Origin: Mytilus edulis
Lineage: Eukaryota > Mollusca > Bivalvia > Mytilida > Mytilidae
Length of the DNA stretch: 64,000 bases
Direction of reading: 5' to 3'
Assembly: GCF_963676685.1 (NCBI RefSeq)
Contig: NC_092349.1
Location: forward strand, 62,199,881-62,263,880
Below the pieces are notes generated by a model. That model made no database searches. It saw only the letters and a program-made list of their open reading frames with translations, and was not told where the DNA came from. A program made the translations under genes and the position numbers. Of the stretch, positions 23,701 to 32,874 are shown piece by piece (positions within the stretch are counted from its first letter, which is position 1; every line of letters starts with the position of its first letter).

Positions 23701-26032
23701 TTCAACCAAAGCTTTTGAAATTTTAATATGTTGTTACTGATGACAAAATAGAGGTCAAGTTCCATAATGACGATTTTGACTTTTACTGTTCAGAAGTTAT
23801 GGTTCTTGAAAGGCGGCAATCAAATGTTGTCCGTGCATTAACTCATGAACCGTTCAACCAAAGCTTTTAAAATTTTAATATGTTATTACTGACAACTATA
23901 CGAAGGTCAAGTTCAATAATGGCGATTTTGACTTTTACCGTTCAGGAGTTATGGTTCTTGAAAGATTGAAAAATGGAGTTTTCAGTCGTGTCCGTGCATT
24001 TACCCATGAACTGTTCTACCAAACTTCCGAAATTTTAATATGCTGTTACTGATGACAAAATGGAGGTCAAGTTCAATAATGACGATTTTGACTTTTACCG
24101 TTCAGGAGTTATGGTTCTTGAAAGATTGAAAAATGGTGTTTCCCGTCGTGTCCGTGCATTTTCTCATGAACCATTCAACCAAAGCTTTTGAAATTTTAAT
24201 ATGTTGTTACTGATGACAAAATAGAGGTCAAGTTCCATAATGATGATTTTGACTTTTACTGTTCAGGAGTTATGGTTCTTGAAAGATCGTAAAATGGCGT
24301 TTCCATTCACGTTGTTGCATTTACTCATGAACCATTCAATCTAAGCTTTTCAAATATTATTATTTCAAAATGTTGATACTGATGACAAAATGGAGGTCAA
24401 ATTTGATATTGATGATTTTCACTTTCACCGTTCATCAGTAATGGTTCTTGTGATATTGCCAGGACACAAATAAATGTAAATAAATCCGGTTTGCTGTCGT
24501 TGTGACAGCCTCTTGTTAACATTTTTTTGTAAATTTTGTAATCTTACAAAAATCTCTCTGAAACTACTATAACAAATTTAACCAAACTTGTCCACAGTCG
24601 TCATTAGGGTATCTTGTTTTTAAAATGTGTTCGATGACCCTGCACGTGAAACAAGATGGCCGACATGGCTAAAAATAGTACACAGGGTAAAGTGCTGTTT
24701 TTGGCTCAACTCTCTAAACCCACAGCATTTGGAGTAAATCTGCTGTGGATAAAATTATTCATTAAGTCAAGTTCTATCTGCCCTGAAATTTTCAGATCAA
24801 TCGTTCAAATTTTTGTTGGGTTGCTGCCCCTGAATTGGTAATTTTAAGAAAATTTTGCAGCTTTTGGTTATTATCTTGAATATTATTATAGATAGAGAGA
24901 TATACTGTAAAAAGCAATAATGTACAGCAAAGTAAGAGCTACAATTAAGTCAACATGATCAAAGTGGTCTTAAGGAGTTATTCCCCTTTATAGTAAATTT
25001 TTAACAATTGTCCTAAATTTTGTAAATGTTTGTAAATTTTTACAAAATATTTTCCATTCACTCCTTGGCCAAGTTCATTATAGATAGAGATAATTTTAAG
25101 CAGCAATATTTTTTAGTAAAGTAAGATCTATAAACACATCACCAAAACACAATTTTGTCATGAATCGATCTGTGTTTTTTGTTTAATATGCACATAAACC
25201 AAGGTGAGCAACACAGACTCTTTAGAGCCTCTTGTTAATTGTAATGATATTTTTTCCAGAGGCAATCAAGAAATTACCAGAGAAATGGAAGAAATTTTTG
25301 TGCAGGTATGTCTGATGTTTTACTGGAAAATTTACCAGGTTTTTATACCCACACAACAAAATTGTCAAGGCTTTGGTAAATATTTCCCCATTTTGAAGGA
25401 GGGATGTAAATTGTTTTACCTCCATATGTCTGTCCCACGAAATTCTCATCATACATATTTCTAATAGGAATTACAAACTAGAGCTTAATGAAATTTGGAA
25501 GCAAGTGTCCTGTTAATCCCTATGATGCATTTTCACATTTATGAGCCAATAAACTTTCAGTCTACATCAAATCTTGCTTAACCGTAAAAGCAGTGTTAAA
25601 TCTGTATTGGTACATTGTCCACACAACCTTTTTTTCCATGGGAAGTCAGGGTGGGGGGGGGGGGGGATTTTCACTGATGAAAAGTATTAGTGTTACTCCA
25701 GTAATATCAAATTGTGTGTAATTGTTTGCTGTATTTTCATGAAAATGTTGTTTAATGTTTCTAGAAAAATTCAGTTGTCTTAGATTAGTAAGATATGTCT
25801 CACCGTAAAATATACAGGATATGAGATTTTATCCATATTGCAAGATTTAACGTTTATTTTTCTTTCTTTCAGCTGTGCCAAGAAAACACAGAATTTATAT
25901 CAGACAACTTTAGAGGAAGAAAAATCTCAATTACTGAAGGCTCAAACATTATCATCCAGACAGCTCTATTCTATGTATACTACTCAGGGACAAAAACAAA
26001 TACTACAGCAAATTGTACAGGCTACCAGTTAA
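11778..26032 (+). CDS. SETD6: SETD6, protein-lysine N-methyltransferase (complete, 11 exons)
   Basis: The coding exons are 11778-11915, 13560-13704, 14578-14725, 16396-16524, 17179-17392, 18035-18133, 19156-19254, 19907-19987, 22304-22400, 25260-25305 and 25873-26032. They total 1356 nt (451 aa), close to vertebrate SETD6 (about 450-473 aa). Recognition rests on family signatures in order: LSPKVNV with GYG-like [11 protein letters not shown] (from residue 43), [13 protein letters not shown] with WRPYLDLVP, the MFW motif, [16 protein letters not shown], the SET cofactor motif NH (residues 232-233 in [10 protein letters not shown]), then GEEIYNTYG with the expected catalytic tyrosine (266) and [10 protein letters not shown]. 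The C-terminal part is the Rubisco-methyltransferase-type substrate-binding domain. Known vertebrate SETD6 mono-methylates lysines in the NF-kB subunit RelA and in histone H2A.Z; the mussel substrate is unknown. An in-frame ATG at 11652 would add 42 AT-rich residues. I prefer 11778, because the sequence after it (MSASIKRP) resembles the start of known SETD6. Confidence 0.96.
11987..12150. mobile_element. Short MITE with 16-bp inverted repeats in SETD6 intron 1
   Basis: The ends ATACACCTTATCGCTA (11987-12002) and TAGCGATAAGGTGTAT (12135-12150) are perfect inverted repeats. The interior contains a palindromic cAMP-response-type site TGACGTCA at 12083-12090. It starts 72 bp after the first SETD6 coding exon. 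Confidence 0.65.
12203..12995. mobile_element. TIR element E, copy 2, in SETD6 intron 1
   Basis: This is a direct-orientation sibling of the element at 10430-11146, with longer ends made of several TTCGCACCC/GGGTGCGAA words. The right end has extra internal repeats of GGGTGCGAACGTGTGGGG. Confidence 0.65.
13981..14097. repeat. GC-rich tandem block in SETD6 intron 2
   Basis: Three diverged copies of a unit CGCTATCAGGCCGTC, ACGTACCT and ACCCGCGGT stand out from an intron that is otherwise about 70% AT. They contain several CpG dinucleotides. Confidence 0.55.
15117..15310. mobile_element. MITE family F, copy 1 (SETD6 intron 3)
   Basis: The inverted ends are CTGTAAATTCAGAAATTATT and AATTCTGAATTTACAG. 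Further full-length copies lie at 44782-44987 and 51852-52051, and a scrap at about 46930-46975. Confidence 0.6.
15762..16048. mobile_element. TTAA-flanked MITE, copy 1 (SETD6 intron 3)
   Basis: A 279-bp body, with ends GGTGGTTCCTAACAC and GTGTTGGGTACCACC, is flanked by TTAA on both sides. The second copy is at 59798-60080, and a decayed fragment is at about 45888-45995. TTAA duplication is typical of piggyBac-type elements. Confidence 0.65.
17179..17392 (+). CDS. SETD6: SETD6 exon 5: SET-domain core with NH motif
   Basis: This 214-nt exon encodes residues 187-258. It carries the helix [15 protein letters not shown], an acidic/proline loop ([12 protein letters not shown]) that is variable in the family, and the S-adenosylmethionine-contacting ILNH. 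The donor GTAGTT at 17393 is weak and is followed seven bases later by a strong hairpin (17400-17472). Confidence 0.95.
17400..17472. repeat. 34-bp-arm hairpin directly after the SETD6 exon 5 donor
   Basis: The arms at 17400-17433 and 17439-17472 are reverse complements with a single mismatch, around a 5-nt loop (GAAGG). The splice donor GT lies at 17393-17394. Confidence 0.85.
18905..19066. repeat. Family G repeat (GGCGGATC...GATC-type ends), SETD6 intron 6
   Basis: It begins GGCGGATCTAGAAATTTT, has G- and C-runs, and ends AAATCTGCCTCTGG. Related copies are at 35512-35675 (very G-rich) and 38240-38320 (C-rich remnant). Confidence 0.5.
20514..22250 (+). repeat. Family A repeat, copy 3 (SETD6 intron 8), disrupted
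   Basis: It starts TTTTTAGCTCACCTAG and ends GAGCCTCTAG. It contains a piece of family D and a tandem duplication of about 315 bp (20464-20778 and 20779-21086) that spans unique intron, element start and the family D piece. Confidence 0.75.
22304..22400 (+). CDS. SETD6: SETD6 exon 9: acidic linker
   Basis: This 97-nt exon encodes [18 protein letters not shown] followed by a run of Glu/Asp. The acidic stretch lies in the C-terminal substrate-binding half, where vertebrate SETD6 also has a charged, variable loop. A family A repeat ends about 53 nt before its splice acceptor. Confidence 0.9.
22719..25234 (+). repeat. Family A repeat, copy 4 (SETD6 intron 9), interrupted by another element
   Basis: The two halves, 22719-23280 and 24516-25234, join cleanly if the 1235-bp insert at 23281-24515 is removed. 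The end reads GAGCCTCTTG instead of CTAG. Confidence 0.75.
23281..24515. mobile_element. Inserted element with higher-order tandem repeats
   Basis: It is flanked by TTAA on both sides. It starts CCGGATTTTTGTGAC and ends GTGACAGCCTCTTG, without an obvious terminal inverted repeat. Inside, a 473-bp block is almost perfectly duplicated (23341-23813 and 23814-24286). Each block is three units of about 152-161 bp marked by GTCCGTGCATT. Confidence 0.7.
25260..25305 (+). CDS. SETD6: SETD6 exon 10: 46-nt mini-exon
   Basis: This very short exon (phase 1 in, phase 2 out) encodes [15 protein letters not shown] and joins in frame to exon 11. A family A repeat ends only about 25 nt upstream, so the branch point and polypyrimidine tract are squeezed into the non-repeat remnant or fall within the repeat edge. 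Confidence 0.88.
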
Positions 26033-26036
26033 TAAA
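26031..26036 (+). terminator. Poly(A) signal AATAAA overlapping the SETD6 stop codon
   Basis: AATAAA begins at the second base of the TAA stop (26030-26032). Another AATAAA lies at 26499-26504, which would give a 3' UTR of about 490 nt. Which one is used cannot be told from sequence. Confidence 0.4.
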
Positions 26037-26597
26037 TGTTGTCATATTTTCTAGATTTGTAAAAGTAGTCTTGTTGTTTTTTTTATATTTGTATCATAGA
26101 AGACTGTACAGCTTTAGAGTAGTCTGGGATCCTGGCTCACTGCTTGACAGTAGAGCAAGGAGTAGTACAACAGCATGGTTTCGTCAATTGGGTTTAAGAA
26201 TGATGCTTCGTGTGATAGCTTTATTTCTTGACACATGGCTTGAAATTTCCACGAATTTAAAATTATTTTTAATTACATATGAAATGCAAATTTCAAATAC
26301 TTTAGCAAATCTAATCCAACTGTTTTCGATTAAAATTGTGAATCACCAGTTAATTAACAATGCAGTCCATATATTTCTTGTTTATAAAACATGCACATGC
26401 ACAGTAATTCAGTCCTGTTCAGCACTGATAGTTGGTCACATGGATTGTATTACCAAAGTATTTGATAGTGTCAGGATGCCAGGCTACATGAGAGCAGTAA
26501 TAAAAATAGTCTTAAAATAGGAGGTGTAACAGTACTTCTATTTTGAAAGGTTCAAAATTAAGAATCTCCAACAGAATTACAGCAGTTAATTATATTA

Positions 26598-26780
26598 CTG
26601 TGGATTTATTTATTCGGAGGATAAAAATTGTATTTCTATTGATATTTGATTTTCTGGTTTTGCAAACGTTTGCTTACAAACCTAAAGAAAATGTATATAA
26701 ATTTAGTGAAAAATTTACATATACATGTACATTGAAAATCTAAAAAATTGGTATCCCTCAAATAATAATGAATTCACAGT
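26598..26780. mobile_element. MITE family H, copy 1, downstream of SETD6
   Basis: The ends CTGTGGATTTATTTATTCGG and AATAATAATGAATTCACAG are imperfect inverted repeats. A fuller copy is at 34206-34410 and an end fragment at about 56087-56153. Confidence 0.5.
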
Positions 26781-27760
26781 CATATGAAGAAGATGATGTT
26801 GTCTGTAATAGTAGCTATTGTAAAAGAATTTTATAGAAGTTGAGTATTTCTATAAGGACACCATTTATTGTATCACTGTTTGTTTACATTGAAAAATCAT
26901 CAAAACATAATCATCTAGTTCTACACACATAGTTAGAATCACTGTCTGTTATTGTCATCTTCGTTGAGATCCAAATAAAAATCGATTAAATATTGTCTTG
27001 TACAAAAACCATTAAGGCCATTTCTTGCTCAATATCAATATCTGTTGAAAACTTCAGCTTAATACAGAAAAATTTATAAGGCTAGCTATAAAACCAGGTT
27101 TAATCCACCATTTTCTACATAAGAAAATAGCTGTACCCAGCCAGGAATATGACAGTTGTTATCCATTTGTTTGATGTGTATGAGCTTTTGCCATTTAGTT
27201 TTTAATTTTTTTTCCAATGTAGTCGGTATAGTTTCGGTTTGTGCCCTTTGAACTCAAGGACGCTTAACTATGGCAACAGAATATGCATGCTCGAAAATCC
27301 TTTCTGTGATTAGACAAAATGCTGTCATGGTGGGTGATTTGGTTGTGTTTGAAAAAACGTCACGTTAATTATGTCGTGATGGAAAGCAAATGAAAAACTA
27401 TAAATATTTGAACTAGATCTTACAAAGATTTATATTTTTATTAAGATAATTGTTTCTCCAATAGCTCTTTGCATCCGTGACAGCTGTTTATTCGGGACAA
27501 TTATATAATTTTTAATGTAAACTGTGTTGTACGAACGTACATGACTTTTAGAACGCACCTATGCATGTGAGATTTCAGCGGGGTTTTGGTGAATGTAAAC
27601 AGAAAGATACGAGGACCGAGGAATACTGAACACAAACAGAGTAAACATTATTTAAATGGTATCTTTGTGCTTCTGAAGGTCACCGAAATGATAGTTTTAA
27701 ACATATACTCAAATTTAATTACCTCGGATATCTTTTTTAAAGATAGTTCTTGTTAGAGTT
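26781..27760. other. Intergenic stretch with no recognised gene
   Basis: The stretch is AT-rich with no coding frame of interest. A paired CGTCACG/CGTGATG word at about 27358-27380 is the only small feature noticed. Confidence 0.4.
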
Positions 27761-27764
27761 TTGG

Positions 27765-28815
27765 TATTTTTGTCGAGCCTTCGACTTTAGTCGAAAAAGC
27801 GAGACTAAGCGATCCTACATTCCGTCGTCGTCGTCGGCGTCGTCCACAAATATTCACTCTGTGGTTAAAGTTTTTGAAATTTTAATAACTTTCTTAAACT
27901 ATACTGGATTTCTACCAAACTTGGACAGAAGCTTGTTTATGATCATAAGATAGTATCCAGAAGTAAATTTTGTAAAAATAAAATTCCATTTTTTCCGTAT
28001 TTTACTTATAAATGGACTTAGTTTTTTCTGCATAGAAACATTACATTCACTCTGTGGTTAAAGTTTTTAGAATTTTAATAACTTTCTTAAACTATCCTTG
28101 GTTTGTACCAAACTTGGACAGAAGCTTGTTTATGATCATAAGATAGTATCCAGAAGTAAATTTTGTAAAAAAAATTATCCATTTTTTCTGTATTTAACTT
28201 TTAAATGGACTTAGTTTTTCTGCGGGGAAACATTACATTCACTCTGTGGTTAAAGTTTTTAGAATTTTAATAACTTTCTTAAACTATCCTTGGTTTGTAC
28301 CAAACTTGGACAGAAGCTTGTTTATGATCATAAGATAGTATCCAGAAGTAAATTTTGTAAAAAATTAATCCATTTTTCCCGTATTTTACTTTTAAATGGA
28401 CTTAGTTTTTCTGCGGGGAAACATTACATTAACTCTGTGGTTAAAGTTTTTAAAATTTTAATAACTTTCTTAAACTATCCTGGGTTTTTACCAAACTTGG
28501 ACTGAAGCTTATTTATGATCATAAGATAATATCCAGAAGTAAATTTTGTAAAAAGATAACTCAATTTTTTTCTGTATTTTACTTTTAAATGGACTTAGAT
28601 TTTCTTCCAGTTAACATTAAATATAGTCTGCAGTTAAAGTTTTCAAAACATTTATAAGATTCATTAACTATCCTAAATTTTTACCAAACTTGTACAGAAG
28701 CTTCTTACTATCATACGATAGTATCAAGAGGAATATTTTTATTGATTTTTTGCCTCGTTTTTGTTGAGATGCGATTTACAGCAAAAGTAGGCGAGACACT
28801 CGGTTCCGCGGAACC
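27765..28815 (+). repeat. Tandem-unit element with CGTCG tract
   Basis: It starts near GTCGAGCCTTCGACTTTAGT, has a CGTCGTCGTCGTCGGCGTCG tract, then five units of about 190 bp marked by ACTCTGTGGTTAAAG (27856, 28049, 28241, 28432 and a diverged fifth). It closes with GGCGAGACACTCGGTTCCGC. A reversed fragment lies at about 31390-31450. Confidence 0.65.
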
Positions 28816-29943
28816 CTTACAAATTTTTGTTATTTTACCTTTTTCCAGTATTGAATTTGTCATAATTGTTACTGAGGCTGTTTTTTAGGTTTCACATATT
28901 TTTTTTGAAGATTGAAGTATGAGCTTTTCTGAAGTTCAATAACTTGTGCCTGAAATTGACAAAAGATTAACATGTATGCATGTTTTTATCTGCATTTATA
29001 TATTTATGCGAATAGAACTTTGAGTCTGATTTTCATGGTTCACTGAACATTGAAATATAGAAAAGTGAAATAAGAACATTTTCATGTTAAATTTTTTGGT
29101 AAATATCAACTTGAAACTTAGCGCACATGTGTATTGTGAAGAAGACCTTTTGATTTTATGTCAAATTATGACTTTGACACCTATTTAGAGGTTCAAGGAA
29201 TACAGACAAATTATATAGGGATCAGACATTGTGACTTATATTCTGGTTAATGTTATCTGTTAAACTATGTAATTTGAAATATATGTGAAAACATAGTCTT
29301 TCTATTTTTTTTTTACCTCTAAATCAATAATTCATCAAAACTTGGTGACTGCTGCTGCTGTGAACTTTCCATTCCCATGTAGCATCAAGCCAGCAATATC
29401 TGCAAACTAGCTTCTATGGTATATCTCCCAGTTGATATGAAAGCATGATTTCCTTGATAGAGAATAGCTGCTTAAAAGAAAGTTTTGGAACCAATGGCTG
29501 TTATTGTTAATGTTTAAGTTCTTTCTTCTAGAAATTTTTACAGACATCAGCAGAATTAGGTTGTCTCAAATGACAATGAAAATGTTTCTCTCATAACCGT
29601 AAAATCCAATCTTCTCCTCATTTCTGATATCACCAAATGTAACTTATTTCTAGGTTCAATTCACCATTTTCTATATATGACAGTTGTTTTCCATTCGTTT
29701 GATGTGTTTAAGTGTTTGATTTTGAAACTTTCCGTTTTGAATTTTCCTTAGAGTCCGGTATTTTTTGGTATTTTACTTTTTTAGAGATGCACAATGGGTG
29801 CCATTATTGGAGCATCTGGTGCAGAAACATTGGTAAAAGTTTGATATTCCAGAGCACACATCTTTGGTGAGATTTGTGTGGGTCATTTCATAGTTTCCTA
29901 TGGAATATTAGATTGACTTATTTGTTCATTTTAGTCTCTTTTG
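28816..29943. other. Intergenic stretch with no recognised gene
   Basis: The stretch is AT-rich. A minus-strand peptide with four Gln codons at about 29333-29385 is preceded at once by a stop and has no matching exon nearby. A family B-like scrap (GACAGTTGTTTTCCATTCG) is at about 29678. Confidence 0.4.
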
Positions 29944-30439
29944 AGAATGGTGTTGTCAAACTATTAAAGAATGCATGGAGTGCCCCCATGGTCTTAATAA
30001 CTTAGTCAGACAATGCAATCAGAATATGCATTAACTATAGAAAACTTAATGATATACATTTGTCAGACAATTATCCGATTCCTGGTATTAGACATGTTCA
30101 CCATAAGCCGATACCGAAACCGAATCCGATACCCAAACCAAAAATAGTAGTGAGATAAATGGTAAATTTTAATAATGTTTAATAAATGCAACCATGTAAG
30201 TCCATTATATTGTGTGAAATTTTAATACACTAGATAGAGTATTACTTCAATTCAACAATTAACATGAATCTTATCACAAAAGCAAAGTGAAATTTACAAG
30301 CATTAAATATTAAATATCCTAACGCAAGTTATATTCAGTTAAGATGTGGATACAAATTTAATAAAATACATAAAAAAAATGAGAGAGTAAGATAGAAGAA
30401 TAAAGGACTGGTACGTTTAAGCTATCAAAATAAACTTTT

Positions 30440-30665
30440 AATGGATTTGTTTTGGTTAAGCAGTTACCCTACATTTGAACAAATGGCTTTGATGTTTGAT
30501 GTTAGCAAAACTTTTATTCATGAAGTTATCCATAGTTTTCATCAATCATTCAGATTAATGATAATATGGCCTTCAGCCGAAGAATTTGGAAATCTATGAA
30601 GGGTGATTGGCCAGAATAAAAGAGGTATTTGGATCTATTGATGGAACCTCCCAAAGAATAAATCG
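30440..30665 (+). pseudogene. Harbinger transposase fragment (broken)
   Basis: About 75 codons show the helix-turn-helix-like FEQMALMFDVSKTFIHEVI and, after a disruption near 30597, the segment with SIDGT. The rest of the catalytic domain is not found downstream. Confidence 0.6.
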
Positions 30666-31260
30666 CTCGACCTTAAAAACAGGTATTGTTTTATAGTGGG
30701 CATTGTCATATACACTGTATAAATACGCAAGTCACAATATACATAGGAAAGAAAATAAAATACATTAAAACTGATTTACTGGGTCATAACAACGACACAA
30801 TGACTTGCACATAGATGGGTGCGATCGGTCAACACGAGATATTTCCGTTTCCTCGTGATTGTTACTTACTTGGCGATAGCATATATCCATCGGAATATCA
30901 TATTGCATCATTATAAAATGTAAGGCAACTATAAAATTAAAATGCAAAAATCCGCGATCAACGCAAACGTTTCAATCAAAAGATTCGTGCAAGAGGAGTT
31001 AATGTATCATTCCATAAGACGGATAAAAATTTATAAAATAATAGATTCTCTTTAAAGACATAGTCGGAACGATATTGCACCTATTATAGAACTATGTGCA
31101 ACTCTTACCCTATGACGATACCTGCTTCACGAAATATGTACATCATAACTGAATTGCATCTCAAACTGTATATTACTTGTGTTACTGTATTCAATAATGG
31201 TTGAATTGAAGTTTGCTTTTTTGATAGATTCGTGTGAATTGATGAATGGAAGTACATAAT

Positions 31261-31700
31261 TATCAAAGGTACCTGGCTTATAGTTTGATAGGCCAGACGC
31301 TCATTTCGTCTACATAAAACTCATCAGTGACGCTCAGATCAAAAATGGTTAGAAAGACAAAGCAGAACAAAATTTCCGTCTCGATACTAGCATCTGATCA
31401 TAAACAAGCTTCTGTCCAAGTTTGGTACAAATCCAAAATAGTTTAAAGTTATCAAAGGTACCAGGATTATAATTTAGTACGCCAGACGCGCGTTTCGTCT
31501 ACATATGTCTCATCAATGACGCTCATATCAAAATATTATAAAGCCAAACAAGTACAAAGTTAAAGAGCATTGAGGAACCATAATTCCAAACAATTGTGCC
31601 AAATACGGCTTAAGAAATATGCCTGGGATAAGAAAATCCTTAGTATTTCGAATAATTCTTACTTTTGAAGTAATAAAAAATCTAGTGTATTCAAATTTCA
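31261..31700 (-). repeat. Two family C copies inside the Harbinger relic
   Basis: Reversed copies at 31261-31346 and 31447-31700 share the GACGCTCAT/TTTCGTCTACAT core with 3560-3835. Between them, about 31390-31450, is a reversed piece of the 190-bp unit from 27765-28815. Confidence 0.55.
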
Positions 31701-32336
31701 AACCATACAATGGAGTTAAATGGTTGAGTTAATTAACATTATGAACATACCTCACTACAATTTTTGGTTTCGGTATCGGCTTATGGTGAACATGTCTATT
31801 AGCGATGTACTTGAAAAGACAACCAAAATATCTGAGTCTGTTCGACTTACTAGTACCAAATGGCTTTTATCATATCCGACTGTCTGAGTCACCAAAGAAA
31901 AATCAGCATTTGTGACACCATATGGTCTATATTAGTTCGAAGAATGCCGTTTGAAATGAAGACATTACCAGCAACCTTTGTGCGTCTCATGGACCATGTG
32001 GACCGTGTTTTGAATTGATATAGCACTGCCGTAGTCTACTTTGATAATATAATTATCTTCAGCATACATTGTGCGAACATCTGGATCATATCAGAACTGT
32101 ACTTGACAAAATAAAACATGCAGGATTATCCGTGCGTTCTACAAAGTGCAAACTTGGACAAAGTGAGATTATGTGTCTCGGACACATTATTGGCTCTGAA
32201 AAGACATGACTAGACCTAAAGAAGATTACAGCAAGGAAAGAATTTCCATTACAATTGACAAAAAAAGATTAACGATCATTTCTAGGACTAGCAGGATACT
32301 ATCTATAGACACTAAACTCCGAAACTAAATTGTAAG

Positions 32337-32560
32337 AAAAGACCAACAAAGGCCATAGGCTCTTCACTTGGGGTTACACATGTTTATTTTATATCTCAAC
32401 CCTCCCCCTATATCTCTAGCCAATACAGAATAAACAAACACACCGCAATACACATAGTTCAAAAGAAGTCAGATTCTGATATTCAAATAAGTAGTAGGAA
32501 AAGAAACTAAGCAAAACGACAATGACACATACATAAACAAGGGACTACTACCAGTTACTG
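32337..32560 (+). repeat. Family D partial copy
   Basis: It shares CAACCCTCCCCCTATATC and the surrounding order with 9929-10345. It abuts the end of the Ty3/gypsy remnant. Confidence 0.5.
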
Positions 32561-32874
32561 ACACGCCAGCTCCAATTGAACTGATTGAAAGCCAATTCTC
32601 TCTTCATCATATGCAAAATCGAGCATAATCCTTTCCGTTAGAGGTTTAGTATTATACCATCACAAAAGATATTAGAAGAACATAACCCGTTTCATGCAAA
32701 CAACTCGTTTTAACACTGATTTTTAATATAGTTTATAATGATTGCTACAAATGTCCATTAATCTAAAGTAATATTATACATATTTGTGACGAAAATTACA
32801 AAATTAATGTGTGAGTGATCTACGTATCTTAAGTTTTGAAGGAGGAAAGTGAGAGACTATAGTTTCCAAACACA

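Larger units (their letters stand above)
30091..31796. mobile_element. Harbinger/PIF-type DNA transposon relic inserted in the Ty3/gypsy fragment
   Basis: The terminal inverted repeats begin GACATGTTCACCATAAGCCG and end CGGCTTATGGTGAACATGTC. Direct copies of TATTA flank it (30086-30090 and 31797-31801). At about 30440-30665, plus strand, a broken frame resembles Harbinger transposase: FEQMALMFDVS, IIWPSAEEF, then, after a stop or frame change, LARIKEVFGSIDGT, where IDGT is the usual catalytic-aspartate motif. Harbinger elements normally duplicate 3 bp (TTA/TAA), which fits inside TATTA. The right half also holds pieces of family C and of the 190-bp-unit element. Confidence 0.75.
29944..32325 (+). 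pseudogene. Decayed Ty3/gypsy reverse-transcriptase region, split by a transposon
   Basis: Segments 29944-30090 and 31797-32325 together follow the order of a Ty3/gypsy reverse transcriptase: an N-terminal segment with a YRKLND-type motif at about 30040, a palm region with a YFDN remnant of the active-site motif at about 32039, a CLGHIIG-like motif at about 32180 and a GLAGYY-like motif at about 32305. Several in-frame stops and frame changes show that it is dead. No gag, integrase or long terminal repeats were seen. Element 30091-31796 is inserted inside. Confidence 0.65.

Noticed and set aside
26071..26520. 149-codon frame after SETD6
   Set aside because: It lies in the probable SETD6 3' UTR and shows no family similarity or splice support.
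29333..29385. Short minus-strand peptide with four Gln and an acidic end
   Set aside because: A stop directly upstream in the same frame and no exon with matching phase nearby; probably chance.
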